64,000 nucleotides of DNA from an alpha proteobacterium HIMB59 (lineage in GTDB: Bacteria; Pseudomonadota; Alphaproteobacteria; HIMB59): NCBI GenBank assembly GCA_000299115.1, contig CP003801.1:868001-932000 (forward strand), written 5' to 3'. Position 1 is the stretch's first letter; each line of letters opens with the position of its first letter. The notes below the pieces were generated by a model that worked only from the letters and a program-made list of their open reading frames with translations, made no database searches and was not told where the DNA came from. Shown piece by piece: positions 9,387 to 19,083 of the stretch. The position numbers and the translations under genes were made by a program.

Positions 9387-11405
9387 ATGGATCTTCATTT
9401 ATTAAATAAAGAACAAAAAATAGCTGTAGAACATCAAAAAGGCCCACTTTTAGTCTTATCAGGCGCAGGCACTGGGAAAACTAGAGTTCTTACTTCAAGA
9501 TTTGTATACATCGTAAAAAACCTAAAATTTGATTTTAATAGAATAATTGCTGTAACTTTTACTAACAAAGCTGCAAATGAAATTAAAGAAAGAGTAAAAA
9601 AAGCTTTAGATCAAAATATAGAATCCCCTTGGATAGGGACTTTTCATTCGATTTTTGCAAAGTTTTTAAGAAAACATGCTCATCATGTTGGTCTTAAGAG
9701 TAACTTTAATATTTTAGATAGCGAAGATCAAAAAAAACTTATCAAACAAGTTTTAGAATATTGTAAAATTGATAAAGAGGTAAGTGAAAGCATTTATCTA
9801 AACGAGATTCAAAATCTAAAAGATGAAAAAATCTTCCCTCAAGATAAGAGTAAAATTTTAAAGTATTCCTCTTTAGAAAATATTGATGAAATTTACAATA
9901 TATACCAACAAAGATTAATTGAAATTAACGCTGTTGATTTTGGCGATATTCTTCTTCACAGTTATTTTATTTTAACTAACCATAAAGATATCCAAGAAAC
10001 TCACTCTAATTATATTCAACATATCCTCATAGATGAATTTCAAGATACTAATTTACTGCAATATGATTTAATTAAACTTCTTCTAAATAATAATCAAAAT
10101 TTATTCTGTGTAGGAGATGATGATCAATCAATTTATGCTTGGCGCGGAGCTAAAATTGAAAATATTATTAATTTTCCAGATGAATTTAATTGTGAGGTTG
10201 TAAGGCTTACTAAAAATTATCGATCAAATAATGCTATATTAGAGGCAGCTTCAAGCGTTATCAGTAATAATAAAAATCGATTAGGAAAAAATTTAGAAAG
10301 TTACAATAATGAAATTCCAGAACAAAAAATTAATTTAAAATCTTTTTACTCACAAGAGGAAGAATCTCTTTGGGTGGCCGATAACATTTCAAGAAAATAT
10401 AACGATCAGGAAACGTTTGGAATTTTAGTAAGGCTGACTGCACAAATGAGAAGCATTGAGGATAAATTGATAAAATATGCTCTACCGTATGAAATTATTG
10501 GTGGTCCAAGATTTTTTGAGAGAAAAGAAATAAAAGATGTTCTTTCCTATCTAAAATTAGCTAATAGCCAAAGTGATGATTTGTCTTTTGAGAGAATAAT
10601 AAACCTGCCTCGAAGGGGAATAGGTGAACAGTCCATTAAGATCATAATTGATCATTCTAGATCAAATAACCTTTCTTTTTTTGAAAGCCTAAAAGACTTA
10701 GCTCAGTCAAATAAATTATCACCATCATTATTATCTAAAACCCAACCTTTTATTGATTTAATAAATAAAATTTCAGACCTTATAAATAAAACGAGTTTAG
10801 AGGATTTAGGAATATTTGTCATAGAAGAGAGCGGATATTTGAAAATGTTAGAGAATGAAAAAAATAAACTCAAACAAATTGAAAATGAGTCGAGAATTGA
10901 CAATTTAAAAGAATTGGTAAATGCCTTATCAGAATTTGAAAACCTTGATGAATTTTTAGAACATGTGGGTTTAGTCAACGAAAATCAAAAAAAGACTCAT
11001 CAAAACTCCATTAAGTTAATGACACTGCATGCCGCTAAAGGTTTAGAATTTGATCATGTCTATTTACCAGGTTGGGAGGAGGGAATATTTCCAAGTTCTC
11101 GCGCCTTAGAGCAAAATTCTAGTAAATCTTTAGAGGAAGAGAGGAGATTGGCTTATGTTGGTATAACGAGAGCAAAATATGATCTGAATTTAAGTTATGC
11201 CTCCTCAAGATATACTTATGGAATTAATAATTACTCTTTGCCATCAAGATTTTTAAGTGAAATAAAGAACATAAATCTTGAAGAAACTAGTTATATAGAT
11301 AATCAAAATGATACTAATAGACCAAAATTATTGTCTTCTGATAATATTGCTTTATCTCCTGGGAAAAAAAGGATGATGGAATTTTTGAATAAGCATAAAA
11401 AATGA
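9387..11405 (+). CDS. uvrD: UvrD/PcrA-family ATP-dependent DNA helicase
   Basis: 3'-5' superfamily 1 helicase for nucleotide excision and mismatch repair and clearing of replication blocks. 672 residues. Motifs in order: Q-motif region LNKEQKIAVEH, Walker A SGAGTGKT (25–32), AVTFTNKAA, GTFHSIFAKFLR, DEFQDTN (216–222), GDDDQSIYAWRGA, LTKNYRSN, then LMTLHAAKGLEFDHVYLPG and RRLAYVGITRAK in the C-terminal half. The extreme C-terminus, which binds partners in E. coli UvrD, is short. It overlaps the following aminopeptidase by four bases (ATGA). Confidence 0.94.
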   Translation: MDLHLLNKEQKIAVEHQKGPLLVLSGAGTGKTRVLTSRFVYIVKNLKFDFNRIIAVTFTNKAANEIKERVKKALDQNIESPWIGTFHSIFAKFLRKHAHHVGLKSNFNILDSEDQKKLIKQVLEYCKIDKEVSESIYLNEIQNLKDEKIFPQDKSKILKYSSLENIDEIYNIYQQRLIEINAVDFGDILLHSYFILTNHKDIQETHSNYIQHILIDEFQDTNLLQYDLIKLLLNNNQNLFCVGDDDQSIYAWRGAKIENIINFPDEFNCEVVRLTKNYRSNNAILEAASSVISNNKNRLGKNLESYNNEIPEQKINLKSFYSQEEESLWVADNISRKYNDQETFGILVRLTAQMRSIEDKLIKYALPYEIIGGPRFFERKEIKDVLSYLKLANSQSDDLSFERIINLPRRGIGEQSIKIIIDHSRSNNLSFFESLKDLAQSNKLSPSLLSKTQPFIDLINKISDLINKTSLEDLGIFVIEESGYLKMLENEKNKLKQIENESRIDNLKELVNALSEFENLDEFLEHVGLVNENQKKTHQNSIKLMTLHAAKGLEFDHVYLPGWEEGIFPSSRALEQNSSKSLEEERRLAYVGITRAKYDLNLSYASSRYTYGINNYSLPSRFLSEIKNINLEETSYIDNQNDTNRPKLLSSDNIALSPGKKRMMEFLNKHKK

Positions 11406-13126
11406 TTAATAAAGTAAAATTAATTCAAAAATTTCTCATTAGTAGTAAAAACAAATTTCTTATAATTACAAATAATGATCTTCATTTAAATGAAAGCCCA
11501 AATTTAAGTCAAAAAGATATTTATAATATTACTGGATTTGACTGTAGTTTTGGATTTCTCTTAATTCTACCTGATCAAATAATTTTTTTTACAGACTCAA
11601 GATATACGCTAGCTGCTAATAAATTTTTCCCTAAAAAGGTAGAAATATATGACATTAGAAAAAAATCTCTATGTGATTATTTGATAAATTTAGGATCAAA
11701 TTTTAATGGATTGGTTGATACAAGATTAATTTCTTCTCAACAATTTATAGATTTTAATAAAATTCTTTCTAAAGGAAAAATAAAGATTTTACCTTTAAAA
11801 GATATAATTTATCCAAAAGAATATTTTCCTGTTTTTGATAGTTCGTATGCATTTAGTTTGCCAAAAAATTATACTCCAAGAAATTATGAAAAAAATATTC
11901 AATGGGTAAAAAAAAGAATTAAATATGATGGTTTATTAATCTGGAATAATTCTCATGTCGCTTATATTTTAAATATACGTTCTTTTGAATTAGATAATAG
12001 CACCAAACCATTTGCAGGTTTATTTATTCCAAAGAAAAATTTAAAACCAATTATCATTTCGAATAATCCCGGATTAAGAAATATCAAAAAAATTAAAAAT
12101 AATTTTCAATTACAATCATTTAAAACATTTGAGTCCTATTTAAAAAAAAATAATTTTAAAAAAATTGAATTCGATTTTAGGTATACAAATTTTCATGTTT
12201 ATCATTCGTTAAATAAATTCTTAAAAATTGATAAAACATTAATTCCTATAGATAAATTCATGTCAAAGAAAACAAAAATAGAACAAAATAATATTATTAA
12301 TTGTCATTATGAAGATGGTTTAACGATGACTAAATTTTTGATTCAATTAAAAACTAAAAAATTAAACATTAAAAACGAATACCAATTATCTAACTCTCTT
12401 TATGAATTAAGAAAAGAAGGGGTAAATTTCTTTAGAAATTCTTTTGAATACATCTCAGCCTTTGACTCAAATGGAGCTATTGTTCATTATCGACCACTTC
12501 CAAATAATTCTTCAAAATTTAAAAATCAATCTTTGCTATTGATGGACTCTGGAGCGCATTACCTAGAGGGGACAACTGATATAACCCGAGTGTTCAAATT
12601 ATATACGCCAGTAAAGAATAAAGTAAAAAATGCATATACATATTTACTTAAATCATTACTCAAATTAGAAAAAAAATACTTTTCTAAAAATTTATTAGCC
12701 TCGGAATTAGATAGTTTTATCAGGTCTTATCTTCATAAATTTAATATTACTTACGGTCATGGAACGGGGCATGGTGTTGGCTATTTTAATGACGTACATG
12801 AAAAATATCCCATCATTTCACCCCTATCTAATCAAAAGATACTTGACGGTAATTTTTTTTCTATTGAACCTGGCTTTTATGTTTCTAATGAATTTGGACT
12901 TAGAATAGAGAACTTATACTTTGCTAAAAAATATACCAATGGCATCAAGCTTGAGGGGGTGACTTTAGTTCCTTATGATCTTGAATTGATAAATTGGAAA
13001 TTAATCAATAATCAGGAAAAGCTAGCCATTAAACAATATCACCAGAAAATATATGAAAAATTAAAAGGACAGTTAGGATCTGAATACAGGGATTACTTTA
13101 AGAAATATTTAATTGATAAGCTCTAG
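11402..13126 (+). CDS. pepP: M24 family Xaa-Pro aminopeptidase
   Basis: Cleaves an N-terminal residue before proline with two metal ions. 574 residues: two creatinase-like N-terminal domains then a pita-bread catalytic domain. Metal ligands are visible as Asp in LLMDSGAHYLEG (about 381) and TTDITRVF, His in YGHGTGHGVG (about 455), Glu in FSIEPGFY (about 488) and Glu in LRIENLYF (about 501). The length matches the large, three-domain type of aminopeptidase P. It is coupled to the helicase by a four-base overlap and its tail overlaps the convergent ligA tail by 18 bases. The gene symbol is by family, not orthology. Confidence 0.9.
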   Translation: MINKVKLIQKFLISSKNKFLIITNNDLHLNESPNLSQKDIYNITGFDCSFGFLLILPDQIIFFTDSRYTLAANKFFPKKVEIYDIRKKSLCDYLINLGSNFNGLVDTRLISSQQFIDFNKILSKGKIKILPLKDIIYPKEYFPVFDSSYAFSLPKNYTPRNYEKNIQWVKKRIKYDGLLIWNNSHVAYILNIRSFELDNSTKPFAGLFIPKKNLKPIIISNNPGLRNIKKIKNNFQLQSFKTFESYLKKNNFKKIEFDFRYTNFHVYHSLNKFLKIDKTLIPIDKFMSKKTKIEQNNIINCHYEDGLTMTKFLIQLKTKKLNIKNEYQLSNSLYELRKEGVNFFRNSFEYISAFDSNGAIVHYRPLPNNSSKFKNQSLLLMDSGAHYLEGTTDITRVFKLYTPVKNKVKNAYTYLLKSLLKLEKKYFSKNLLASELDSFIRSYLHKFNITYGHGTGHGVGYFNDVHEKYPIISPLSNQKILDGNFFSIEPGFYVSNEFGLRIENLYFAKKYTNGIKLEGVTLVPYDLELINWKLINNQEKLAIKQYHQKIYEKLKGQLGSEYRDYFKKYLIDKL

Positions 13127-15102
13127 AAATTCTTTCTCGGTTAGAGTTTTAACTTTGAGTTCTTGAGCCTTTTTTAGTTTTGAACCAGGTTTTTCTCCGA
13201 ATACAAGATAATTTAACTTACTTGAAACATTGGAGGCTATTTTAAACCCCTTTTTCTTAGCAAGATCCTTAGCTCTATCTCTTGATAATTCACTTAATGT
13301 TCCAGTAAATAAAATTGATTCATTTGAACTTCTATTATCATCTTTGATAATTTCTATATCTAAAAGATTTAAAATACTAATGGCTTCACTAAGTTGGCCT
13401 TTATTTTTGAAGTATTCGCTGAATGAATTAGTAGCCTTATTGCCTAATCCATCAATATTTTCTAACTCTAAATTTAAATCTTCAGAAGAAATTAAACTTT
13501 TAAAATTCTCTTTAGATTGAAAATAGTTAGCCAAGAGCTCAGAATTATTTTCACCAACATATCTTAGTCCTAATGAAAATATGAAACGAGATAATGTAGT
13601 TCTCTTGGATTTTTCTATTGAAAGAATTAAATTATCATAAGATTTTTGACCAAATCCCTCTAAATTAATGATTTCTTTTTTATGTCTATCAAGGTAATAA
13701 ATATCTAATTTTTTAGATATAAACTTTAATTCTATAAACTTTTCAATTTGTTTCTCTCCTAAACCATCTATATTCATTGCTTTTTTTGAAACAAAATGTT
13801 TTAAAGACTCAACATATTGATACGGGCATTTGGATCCTCCGTTACACCTTTGAACGGTTTCGTTATTTAGCTTAATTATCTGAAATTTTCCACATGGGCA
13901 TTTATTAGGGATTTTAAATTCTTGATTATTTTTTTCTCTTTTTGATTTATCAACCTCTGAAATATATGGAATTACATCACCAGCTCTTTTTACCCAAACT
14001 GAATCATTGATCCTAATGTCCTTTTTTTTTATTTCATCAAAGTTATGTAATGTAGCATTTGAAACCATAACCCCTCCAATATTTATAGGGTTTAGCCTAG
14101 CAACAGGGGTAATTGCCCCAGTTCTACCAACTTGAAGATCTATCTTTAAAACCTTAGTTAAGGCTTTTTCGGCATTAAACTTTGCAGCTAACGCCCATCT
14201 TGGATATTTTGAAGTATTTCCAAGATCAATTTGGTCTTTGATACTATTAACTTTCACCACCATTCCATCAATATCGAATGGAATTTCATTTCTAATTTTT
14301 TCAATTTCATTAATGTAAATATTAATTTTTTCAAAGTTATTAAATTTTTTGGATAGGTTTGAGAGTAGAAACTCATTTTTTGAACAAAACTCAAGAAAAC
14401 TTTCATATGAGATAAATTCATTATCATTTGAAATATGTCCGTATCCATGAGGGATAAATCTCAAGGGTCGATTTTCAGTTATGTTATTATCGATTTGTCT
14501 TAAAGATCCTGAAGCAGCATTTCTAGGATTTGAAAATTGTGATTTTTCATCAAGTTGCTGATTGAGCAAATTAAAATCATCCCTATTAAAAAAAACCTCA
14601 CCTCTAATTTCAATTAAATTTGATTTACAGTATTTTAATTTTTTTGGTATGCCAATAATGTTAGAAACATTTCTAGTAACATCTTCACCAATAATACCGT
14701 CCCCCCTTGTTAAAGATTTTACAAGCTTATTATTTTGATAGGTAAGAGAAAGGGATACTCCATCTATTTTACAGTCAACAATAAATTCATTTTTAGAAAT
14801 TTTCTTATTTAAAAAATTTTCAGCTTTATTAAAAAAATCTTTTAAATCATCTAAATTAAAACTATTTGCTAGTGATAACATTCTAGAAATATGCTTAATT
14901 TTTTTAAATTTTGAATTAGGTTTTGCCCCTACACCTAAGTCATCTAATTCTACAAATTTTGGATTTTCTTGTAAAAATTTTTCATATTTAGATTTTAATC
15001 TATCATACTCAAGATCAGAGATTAAGGTCGTAGCATTATAGTAAGCATTGTTGTGTTTAGATAATTGTTCCTTTAAATCTAAAAATTTTTTTTTAAAGAC
15101 AT
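13109..15102 (-). CDS. ligA: NAD-dependent DNA ligase, 5' end interrupted by a one-base shift
   Basis: Seals nicks using NAD+. The frame holding the catalytic lysine (CKIDGVSL, about residue 111), the OB-fold, the four-Cys zinc finger (CPCG…RCNGGSKCP), the helix-hairpin-helix part and a C-terminal BRCT domain runs 13109–15112 but has no ATG, GTG or TTG before the internal RMLSLANSF. That stretch still encodes the conserved domain Ia (HNNAYYN, ISDLEYDRL, VGAKP), so an internal start would remove the NAD-binding part. An ATG at 15102 overlaps the recN stop (TAATG) but hits TAG at 15081–15079. Adding one base to the A9/T5 run (minus strand; 15081–15094) joins the frames and gives a normal 664 residues beginning MSLKK. 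This is either a sequence error, slippage-rescued decoding, or recent loss. Confidence 0.85.
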
Positions 15103-16751
15103 TAAGATCCTTTTAGTAAATTCGATGCTACTTTTTTCGACTCATCTGTAATTTTAGCCCCACTGATTAAAGTAGCTATTTCTAAAATTCGATCTTTATC
15201 TGATAATTCTATAAGTTTACTTTCAAGGTTTTCACCTTTTATTTCTTTAAATATTTTCCAATGTTTATCAGCTTTTGAGGCTACTTGAGCTGAATGCGTA
15301 ATAGCTATAATTTGGTTATTCTTTGATAATTTCATAATTTTTTCAGATACATTGGATGCTATTTTTCCACTTAATCCGCTATCTACCTCATCAAAAATTA
15401 GAATTAAATCATTATCAAAATCCGCTGATAAAGATTTTATTATTAGTAACAGTCTTGACAATTCTCCGCCTGAGGCAACTTTTTTTATAGAACTAAAATC
15501 TGCTTTTTTATTTGTCCTAAACTTTATTTCTAATTCATCTATTCCATCAATATTGAAGTTGTCTTCATTCAATTTTATAAATTCAAAAAGAAGTTCTCCT
15601 TGTTCTATATTCATATCTGGTAATTCTAAATTAATTTTTTTTGAAAGATTTATAGAGTGTTTTCGTCTTAATGAGGAAATTTTTTCCGCCTCTTGTATGA
15701 AAAAACCAAGATCATTTTGGTACTTTTTATATTTTTTATTCTTTTCTTTGTCAAAATTTTGTAACTGGTTTATTTCTTCCTCAACCTGTTCATATTTTTC
15801 AGAAAGTTTATCAGGGTCCACTTCAAAAAATTTTGATAGTTGCTGATATTGATAAATCCTATCTTCTACATCATTGAAGTCTATTTCATTAAAATCAAAT
15901 TTTTCAAAAGTATTATCTAAATCATTAATAAACTCTGTTATCTCTAATGCTGAGGAAGAAAATTTAGATGATAAATCTTCATAAGATTTATCAAATTCAG
16001 CTAATTTAATAATATTTTTTTCAATATCTGTGAGTAATCCATTATTATTAAAAGAATTAATCAAATTTTTAAGTTCTGAGGTTAAATCAGCAATTTTTTT
16101 TGAATTTTTATTAAGATTCCTTTGATCAGAAAGTTTCTGATATTCATTCTTTTTTGGATTTAGTAATTTAATTTTTTTTATCTTAGAACTTAAAATCTCA
16201 ATTTTTTCTTGGATGTTCTTCTCATTTAAAGAGTGATTAATATATTCATCTTTAGAATTTTTAAGAATTTTAAATTTTTCTTTAAGTACACTTGTATCTA
16301 TTGATCCAGTTTTATCAATAAAATCTAAAAAATATTTATTATTATAAAGTTCTTGTTGTTCATAATTCTCTTGAAATTCAATTATATTGCCCAAAGTTTT
16401 TTTAACTGCAGTTAAAGATGTAATTTGATTATTTAATAGTATTTTAGATTTTTGATTAGTATCTATTTGTCTTTCTACAATTAAATAATCATCTTCTATT
16501 TCTATATTTAAAGAGTCTAAGTTATTTTTAATTTTTTGATTAATTTCAAATACAGCTTTAATAGTTGTAATCTCATTATCTTTTAAATTAAGATTTGAAT
16601 TATTTTTACCACCAAGAGCTAATTTTAAAGCGTCTATAATAATTGATTTGCCAGCGCCAGTTTCACCAGTGAATGTATTAAAACCTTTAATAAGATTAAT
16701 AGATAGCTTCTTAATTAATAAAAAATTTCTTATTTCTAATGAGACTAGCAT
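15102..16751 (-). CDS. recN: DNA repair protein RecN (SMC-like ATPase)
   Basis: Cohesin-like ATPase that acts early in double-strand break repair. 549 residues, close to E. coli (553). Walker A GETGAGKS is at 29–36, long coiled-coil arms of Lys/Glu/Asn-rich sequence fill the middle, and the C-terminal head has the signature VASGGELSRLLLIIKSL and Walker B LILIFDEVDSGLSGK followed by AITHSAQVAS. It lies five bases after bamD and its stop overlaps the presumed ligA ATG. The order bamD–recN–ligA is widespread in alphaproteobacteria at the end of the division cluster. Confidence 0.95.
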   Translation of the reverse strand: MLVSLEIRNFLLIKKLSINLIKGFNTFTGETGAGKSIIIDALKLALGGKNNSNLNLKDNEITTIKAVFEINQKIKNNLDSLNIEIEDDYLIVERQIDTNQKSKILLNNQITSLTAVKKTLGNIIEFQENYEQQELYNNKYFLDFIDKTGSIDTSVLKEKFKILKNSKDEYINHSLNEKNIQEKIEILSSKIKKIKLLNPKKNEYQKLSDQRNLNKNSKKIADLTSELKNLINSFNNNGLLTDIEKNIIKLAEFDKSYEDLSSKFSSSALEITEFINDLDNTFEKFDFNEIDFNDVEDRIYQYQQLSKFFEVDPDKLSEKYEQVEEEINQLQNFDKEKNKKYKKYQNDLGFFIQEAEKISSLRRKHSINLSKKINLELPDMNIEQGELLFEFIKLNEDNFNIDGIDELEIKFRTNKKADFSSIKKVASGGELSRLLLIIKSLSADFDNDLILIFDEVDSGLSGKIASNVSEKIMKLSKNNQIIAITHSAQVASKADKHWKIFKEIKGENLESKLIELSDKDRILEIATLISGAKITDESKKVASNLLKGS

Positions 16752-16756
16752 AGAAA

Positions 16757-17623
16757 TTATTCAATTATTTGAATTTCAATTTTTTCTTCTTCTTTATTAT
16801 TTTTTATTAATCTTATGGGATTAAATTTTTCAAACCAACTTTCGTCATCAGTTTCAATTTCTAATTCATTGATGATGTTATAAGATTTTTCATACCATTT
16901 ACTTTTTGGGAAATTATATGCAAGAATTGCTGCATAATTTTTCGCAATTTCATCTTCTTTAATTGATTTATATATATTGACTAATAAATAAAGAGTCTCA
17001 TCTATCGATAAACTAGAACTATGATTTTCATAAATATCTTTTAAGTAAATTAGAGCACCATTAATATTTTTCTTTTCTAAGTAAAACTTAGCTGTAGAGA
17101 GTTTATTTATAGCGAGATTGTTGTCTATGATTTGAATTTTAGTAATAATATCAATCTCATATTTGCTATTCGGAAAAGCGTTTAAAATAAAATTAAATTT
17201 ATCCAAAGCGGTATAAGCATCTTTTTGGCTATAGTCAGGCTTTTTAATTAAAACATAATAAGTCATTGCCTCTAAATAATTTGCGTAGACTATATCTTTG
17301 CTACCGGGGTAATATTTTTTGTAATTTTCGGCAAGTGCTCTTGTTTTTTCATAATCCTTTTTTAGAAAATTTATATAAGCATTTAATAACATACCCTTAT
17401 TGGAATAAGGACTACTTGGAAATAAGACTTCAAGTTTATCTAGCTCGATTAAAGCTAAATCATATTCACCTTGGCTTATGAATTTATTGGCATTTTCAAA
17501 TAATTCAAAATCTTCTAATTTATTATTTTCATAAAGATTTTGATTTAATTCAAAATCGCTCGTATCATTTGATGCGCAAGAAACAAAAATAAATAAGGTT
17601 AAAAGGCTTAGAATCAACTTCAT
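16757..17623 (-). CDS. bamD: Outer-membrane assembly lipoprotein BamD
   Basis: Essential lipoprotein partner of BamA in inserting beta-barrel proteins. 288 residues. A lipoprotein signal ends in FVSC with Cys16 as the lipidation site. Tetratricopeptide-like repeats follow (FISQGEYDLALIELDKLEVLFP, then NYKKYYPGS, then FILNAFPNSKYE), the spacing seen in BamD/YfiO. It heads the minus-strand bamD–recN–ligA set and starts only four bases from the divergent amidase gene, so the two promoters must lie inside the opposing coding regions. Confidence 0.92.
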   Translation of the reverse strand: MKLILSLLTLFIFVSCASNDTSDFELNQNLYENNKLEDFELFENANKFISQGEYDLALIELDKLEVLFPSSPYSNKGMLLNAYINFLKKDYEKTRALAENYKKYYPGSKDIVYANYLEAMTYYVLIKKPDYSQKDAYTALDKFNFILNAFPNSKYEIDIITKIQIIDNNLAINKLSTAKFYLEKKNINGALIYLKDIYENHSSSLSIDETLYLLVNIYKSIKEDEIAKNYAAILAYNFPKSKWYEKSYNIINELEIETDDESWFEKFNPIRLIKNNKEEEKIEIQIIE

Positions 17624-17627
17624 AACT

Positions 17628-18266
17628 ATGAATTATAGCTTCAGAAAAAAGAATAAAACAGTCAAATATCTAATAATTCACTATACGGGCATGATTGATT
17701 TTTATTCAGCTTATAGAAAGTTAAATGACCTAAATTCAGAGGTTAGCTGTCATTATTTAATATCAAGGCAAGGAAAAATTTATAATCTTTTGTGTCCTAA
17801 ATTTAAAGGATGGCATGCAGGAATTTCAGAGTGGAAAAATGTCAAAAATTTAAATGATTACTCTATTGGAATTGAGTTAGAAAATAAAGGGCATGAGCAT
17901 GGTTATACTAATTTCACCAATAGTCAGTACCATAAATTAAAACAATTGATTAAATTTTTAAAATTTAATTTTTATATAAAAGATAAAGACATAATTTTTC
18001 ATTCAGATATAGCCCCAAATAGAAAAAAAGATCCTGGAGAAAAATTTAAAGTTAAGAAATTAGGAATAGAAAGATTCAATTTTCATCAAAGAAAAAAGTT
18101 TAGTATTAATAGACTTTTAAAATTTTACGGATTTAGTCAGAATTATATAAAAATTCATAAAGCAGATTGTATTAAAGCTGTAAAGAGATCCTTAAATTAT
18201 AAAACTATAGACTCTAGTATTTCTAAGAATTTTAAAAATAAATTAAATAATTTATTATTTAAGTAA
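17628..18266 (+). CDS. N-acetylmuramoyl-L-alanine amidase (amidase_2, AmpD/AmiD type)
   Basis: Zinc amidase that cuts the bond between MurNAc and the stem peptide. 212 residues. Zinc ligands match the family: His18 in LIIHYTGM, His125 in IIFHSDIAP and Asp135 in RKKDPGEKF, with the catalytic Glu83 in SIGIELENKG. There is no signal peptide or lipobox, so a cytoplasmic AmpD-like role in recycling is more likely than AmiD-like export, though this is inference. A Lys-rich tail follows the domain. It stands just before rnpB and the cell-wall gene cluster. Confidence 0.88.
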   Translation: MNYSFRKKNKTVKYLIIHYTGMIDFYSAYRKLNDLNSEVSCHYLISRQGKIYNLLCPKFKGWHAGISEWKNVKNLNDYSIGIELENKGHEHGYTNFTNSQYHKLKQLIKFLKFNFYIKDKDIIFHSDIAPNRKKDPGEKFKVKKLGIERFNFHQRKKFSINRLLKFYGFSQNYIKIHKADCIKAVKRSLNYKTIDSSISKNFKNKLNNLLFK

Positions 18267-18279
18267 AAGATTATATATT
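18251..18279 (+). promoter_or_regulatory. Candidate rnpB promoter
   Basis: TATATT (18274–18279) sits seven bases before the first paired base of RNase P RNA at 18286, the spacing expected for initiation at the mature 5' end. A weak -35 TTTATT lies 17 bases upstream at 18251–18256. Confidence 0.45.
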
Positions 18280-18284
18280 AAATT

Positions 18285-18617
18285 TGGGTAGTGAGCAGTC
18301 GCTTTGTTTTACAAAGAGGAAAGTCTGAGCTTGCGTAGAAAGTGATAACGGATAACATCCGTCGGGGGCAACCCTAGGGAAAGTGCAGCAGAAAAAAACC
18401 GCCGAAAGGTAAGGGTGAAAAGGTGAGGTAAGAGCTTACCGGGTGAAATAAATATCATCGCAATATGCAAACCCTATCACAAGTAAGATCAAATAGAGGT
18501 TAAAACTTTTTCTACAGTTGACCTGGGTTGATCGCTGGAGCTTAGTAGTAATATTAAGCCTAGATAAATGACTGCTAATTTTCAATAAAATTACAGAACT
18601 CAGCTTATAGCTACCCA
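18285..18617 (+). ncRNA. rnpB: RNase P RNA (bacterial type A)
   Basis: Catalytic RNA that trims tRNA 5' ends. The 5' GGGTAG (18286–18291) pairs with CTACCC (18611–18616) to close helix P1. Diagnostic conserved blocks appear in order: GAGGAAAGTCTGAGCT, GGCAACCCTAGGGAAAGTG, CCGCCGAAAGGTAAGGGTGA, a GAGGTAAGAGCTTACCG stem, AAGATCAAATAGAGG, GATAAATGACTGC and ACAGAACTCAGCTTATAG. At about 333 bases it is somewhat shorter than the E. coli RNA (377). It fills the otherwise gene-free 400 bases between the amidase and mraZ; no strong terminator is visible behind it. Confidence 0.95.
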
Positions 18618-18666
18618 TATATTATTTACATAAACCTTAAATTCCCATATAATCCCGTAAAATACC

Positions 18667-19083
18667 ATGATTATGTTTTTATCATCTTTTTTTGGAATTA
18701 TTGATAGTAAAAATAGAATTGCTATTCCCTCTTCATATAGAGCTACAATTAAAGAAACTAAGGAAAAAGTATACTTGTTCAAAAGTTTAAAATACCCATG
18801 CTTGGAAATTCATCTAGCTTCAAAGATCAATTCGCTTGTTAAAAGTTTTGATGAAAAAGATTTTTTTTCAAAAAAAAATGATCATTTTAAAACAGCAATT
18901 TTGTCTGATCTTGAAGAAATTAACATCGATAATGATGGTAGATTTACATTGAGAGAAACACACCAATTATTTTCAAAAATAAAAAAAGAAATTTTATTCA
19001 TCGGTAAAGGAAATCATTTTGAGATTTGGCAACAGGATTTAGGTGAAAAGCATAAACTTGAGTCTAGGAAAAAGTTTAAATGA
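18667..19083 (+). CDS. mraZ: MraZ, transcriptional regulator of the division cluster
   Basis: First gene of the dcw cluster; family members bind DNA as ring-like oligomers and repress their own operon in E. coli. 138 residues, near the usual 140–150. Both AbrB-like halves are recognisable: FFGIIDSKNRIAIPSSYRA with the degenerate DxKxR motif, and DLEEINIDNDGRFTL where the second copy should be. Divergence is high. The start could be 18667 or the ATG two codons later. Its TGA overlaps the rsmH ATG. Known MraZ target repeats (TGGGA type) were not found in the 50 bases upstream. Confidence 0.88.
   Translation: MIMFLSSFFGIIDSKNRIAIPSSYRATIKETKEKVYLFKSLKYPCLEIHLASKINSLVKSFDEKDFFSKKNDHFKTAILSDLEEINIDNDGRFTLRETHQLFSKIKKEILFIGKGNHFEIWQQDLGEKHKLESRKKFK

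Noticed and set aside
14254-14881. Internal starts within ligA (for example at 14881) as the true N-terminus
   Set aside because: They would drop domain Ia, which is conserved in the sequence just upstream and is needed for NAD use.
18436-18782. Short minus-strand open frames across rnpB and mraZ
   Set aside because: They overlap a structured RNA and a conserved gene and show no coding signature.
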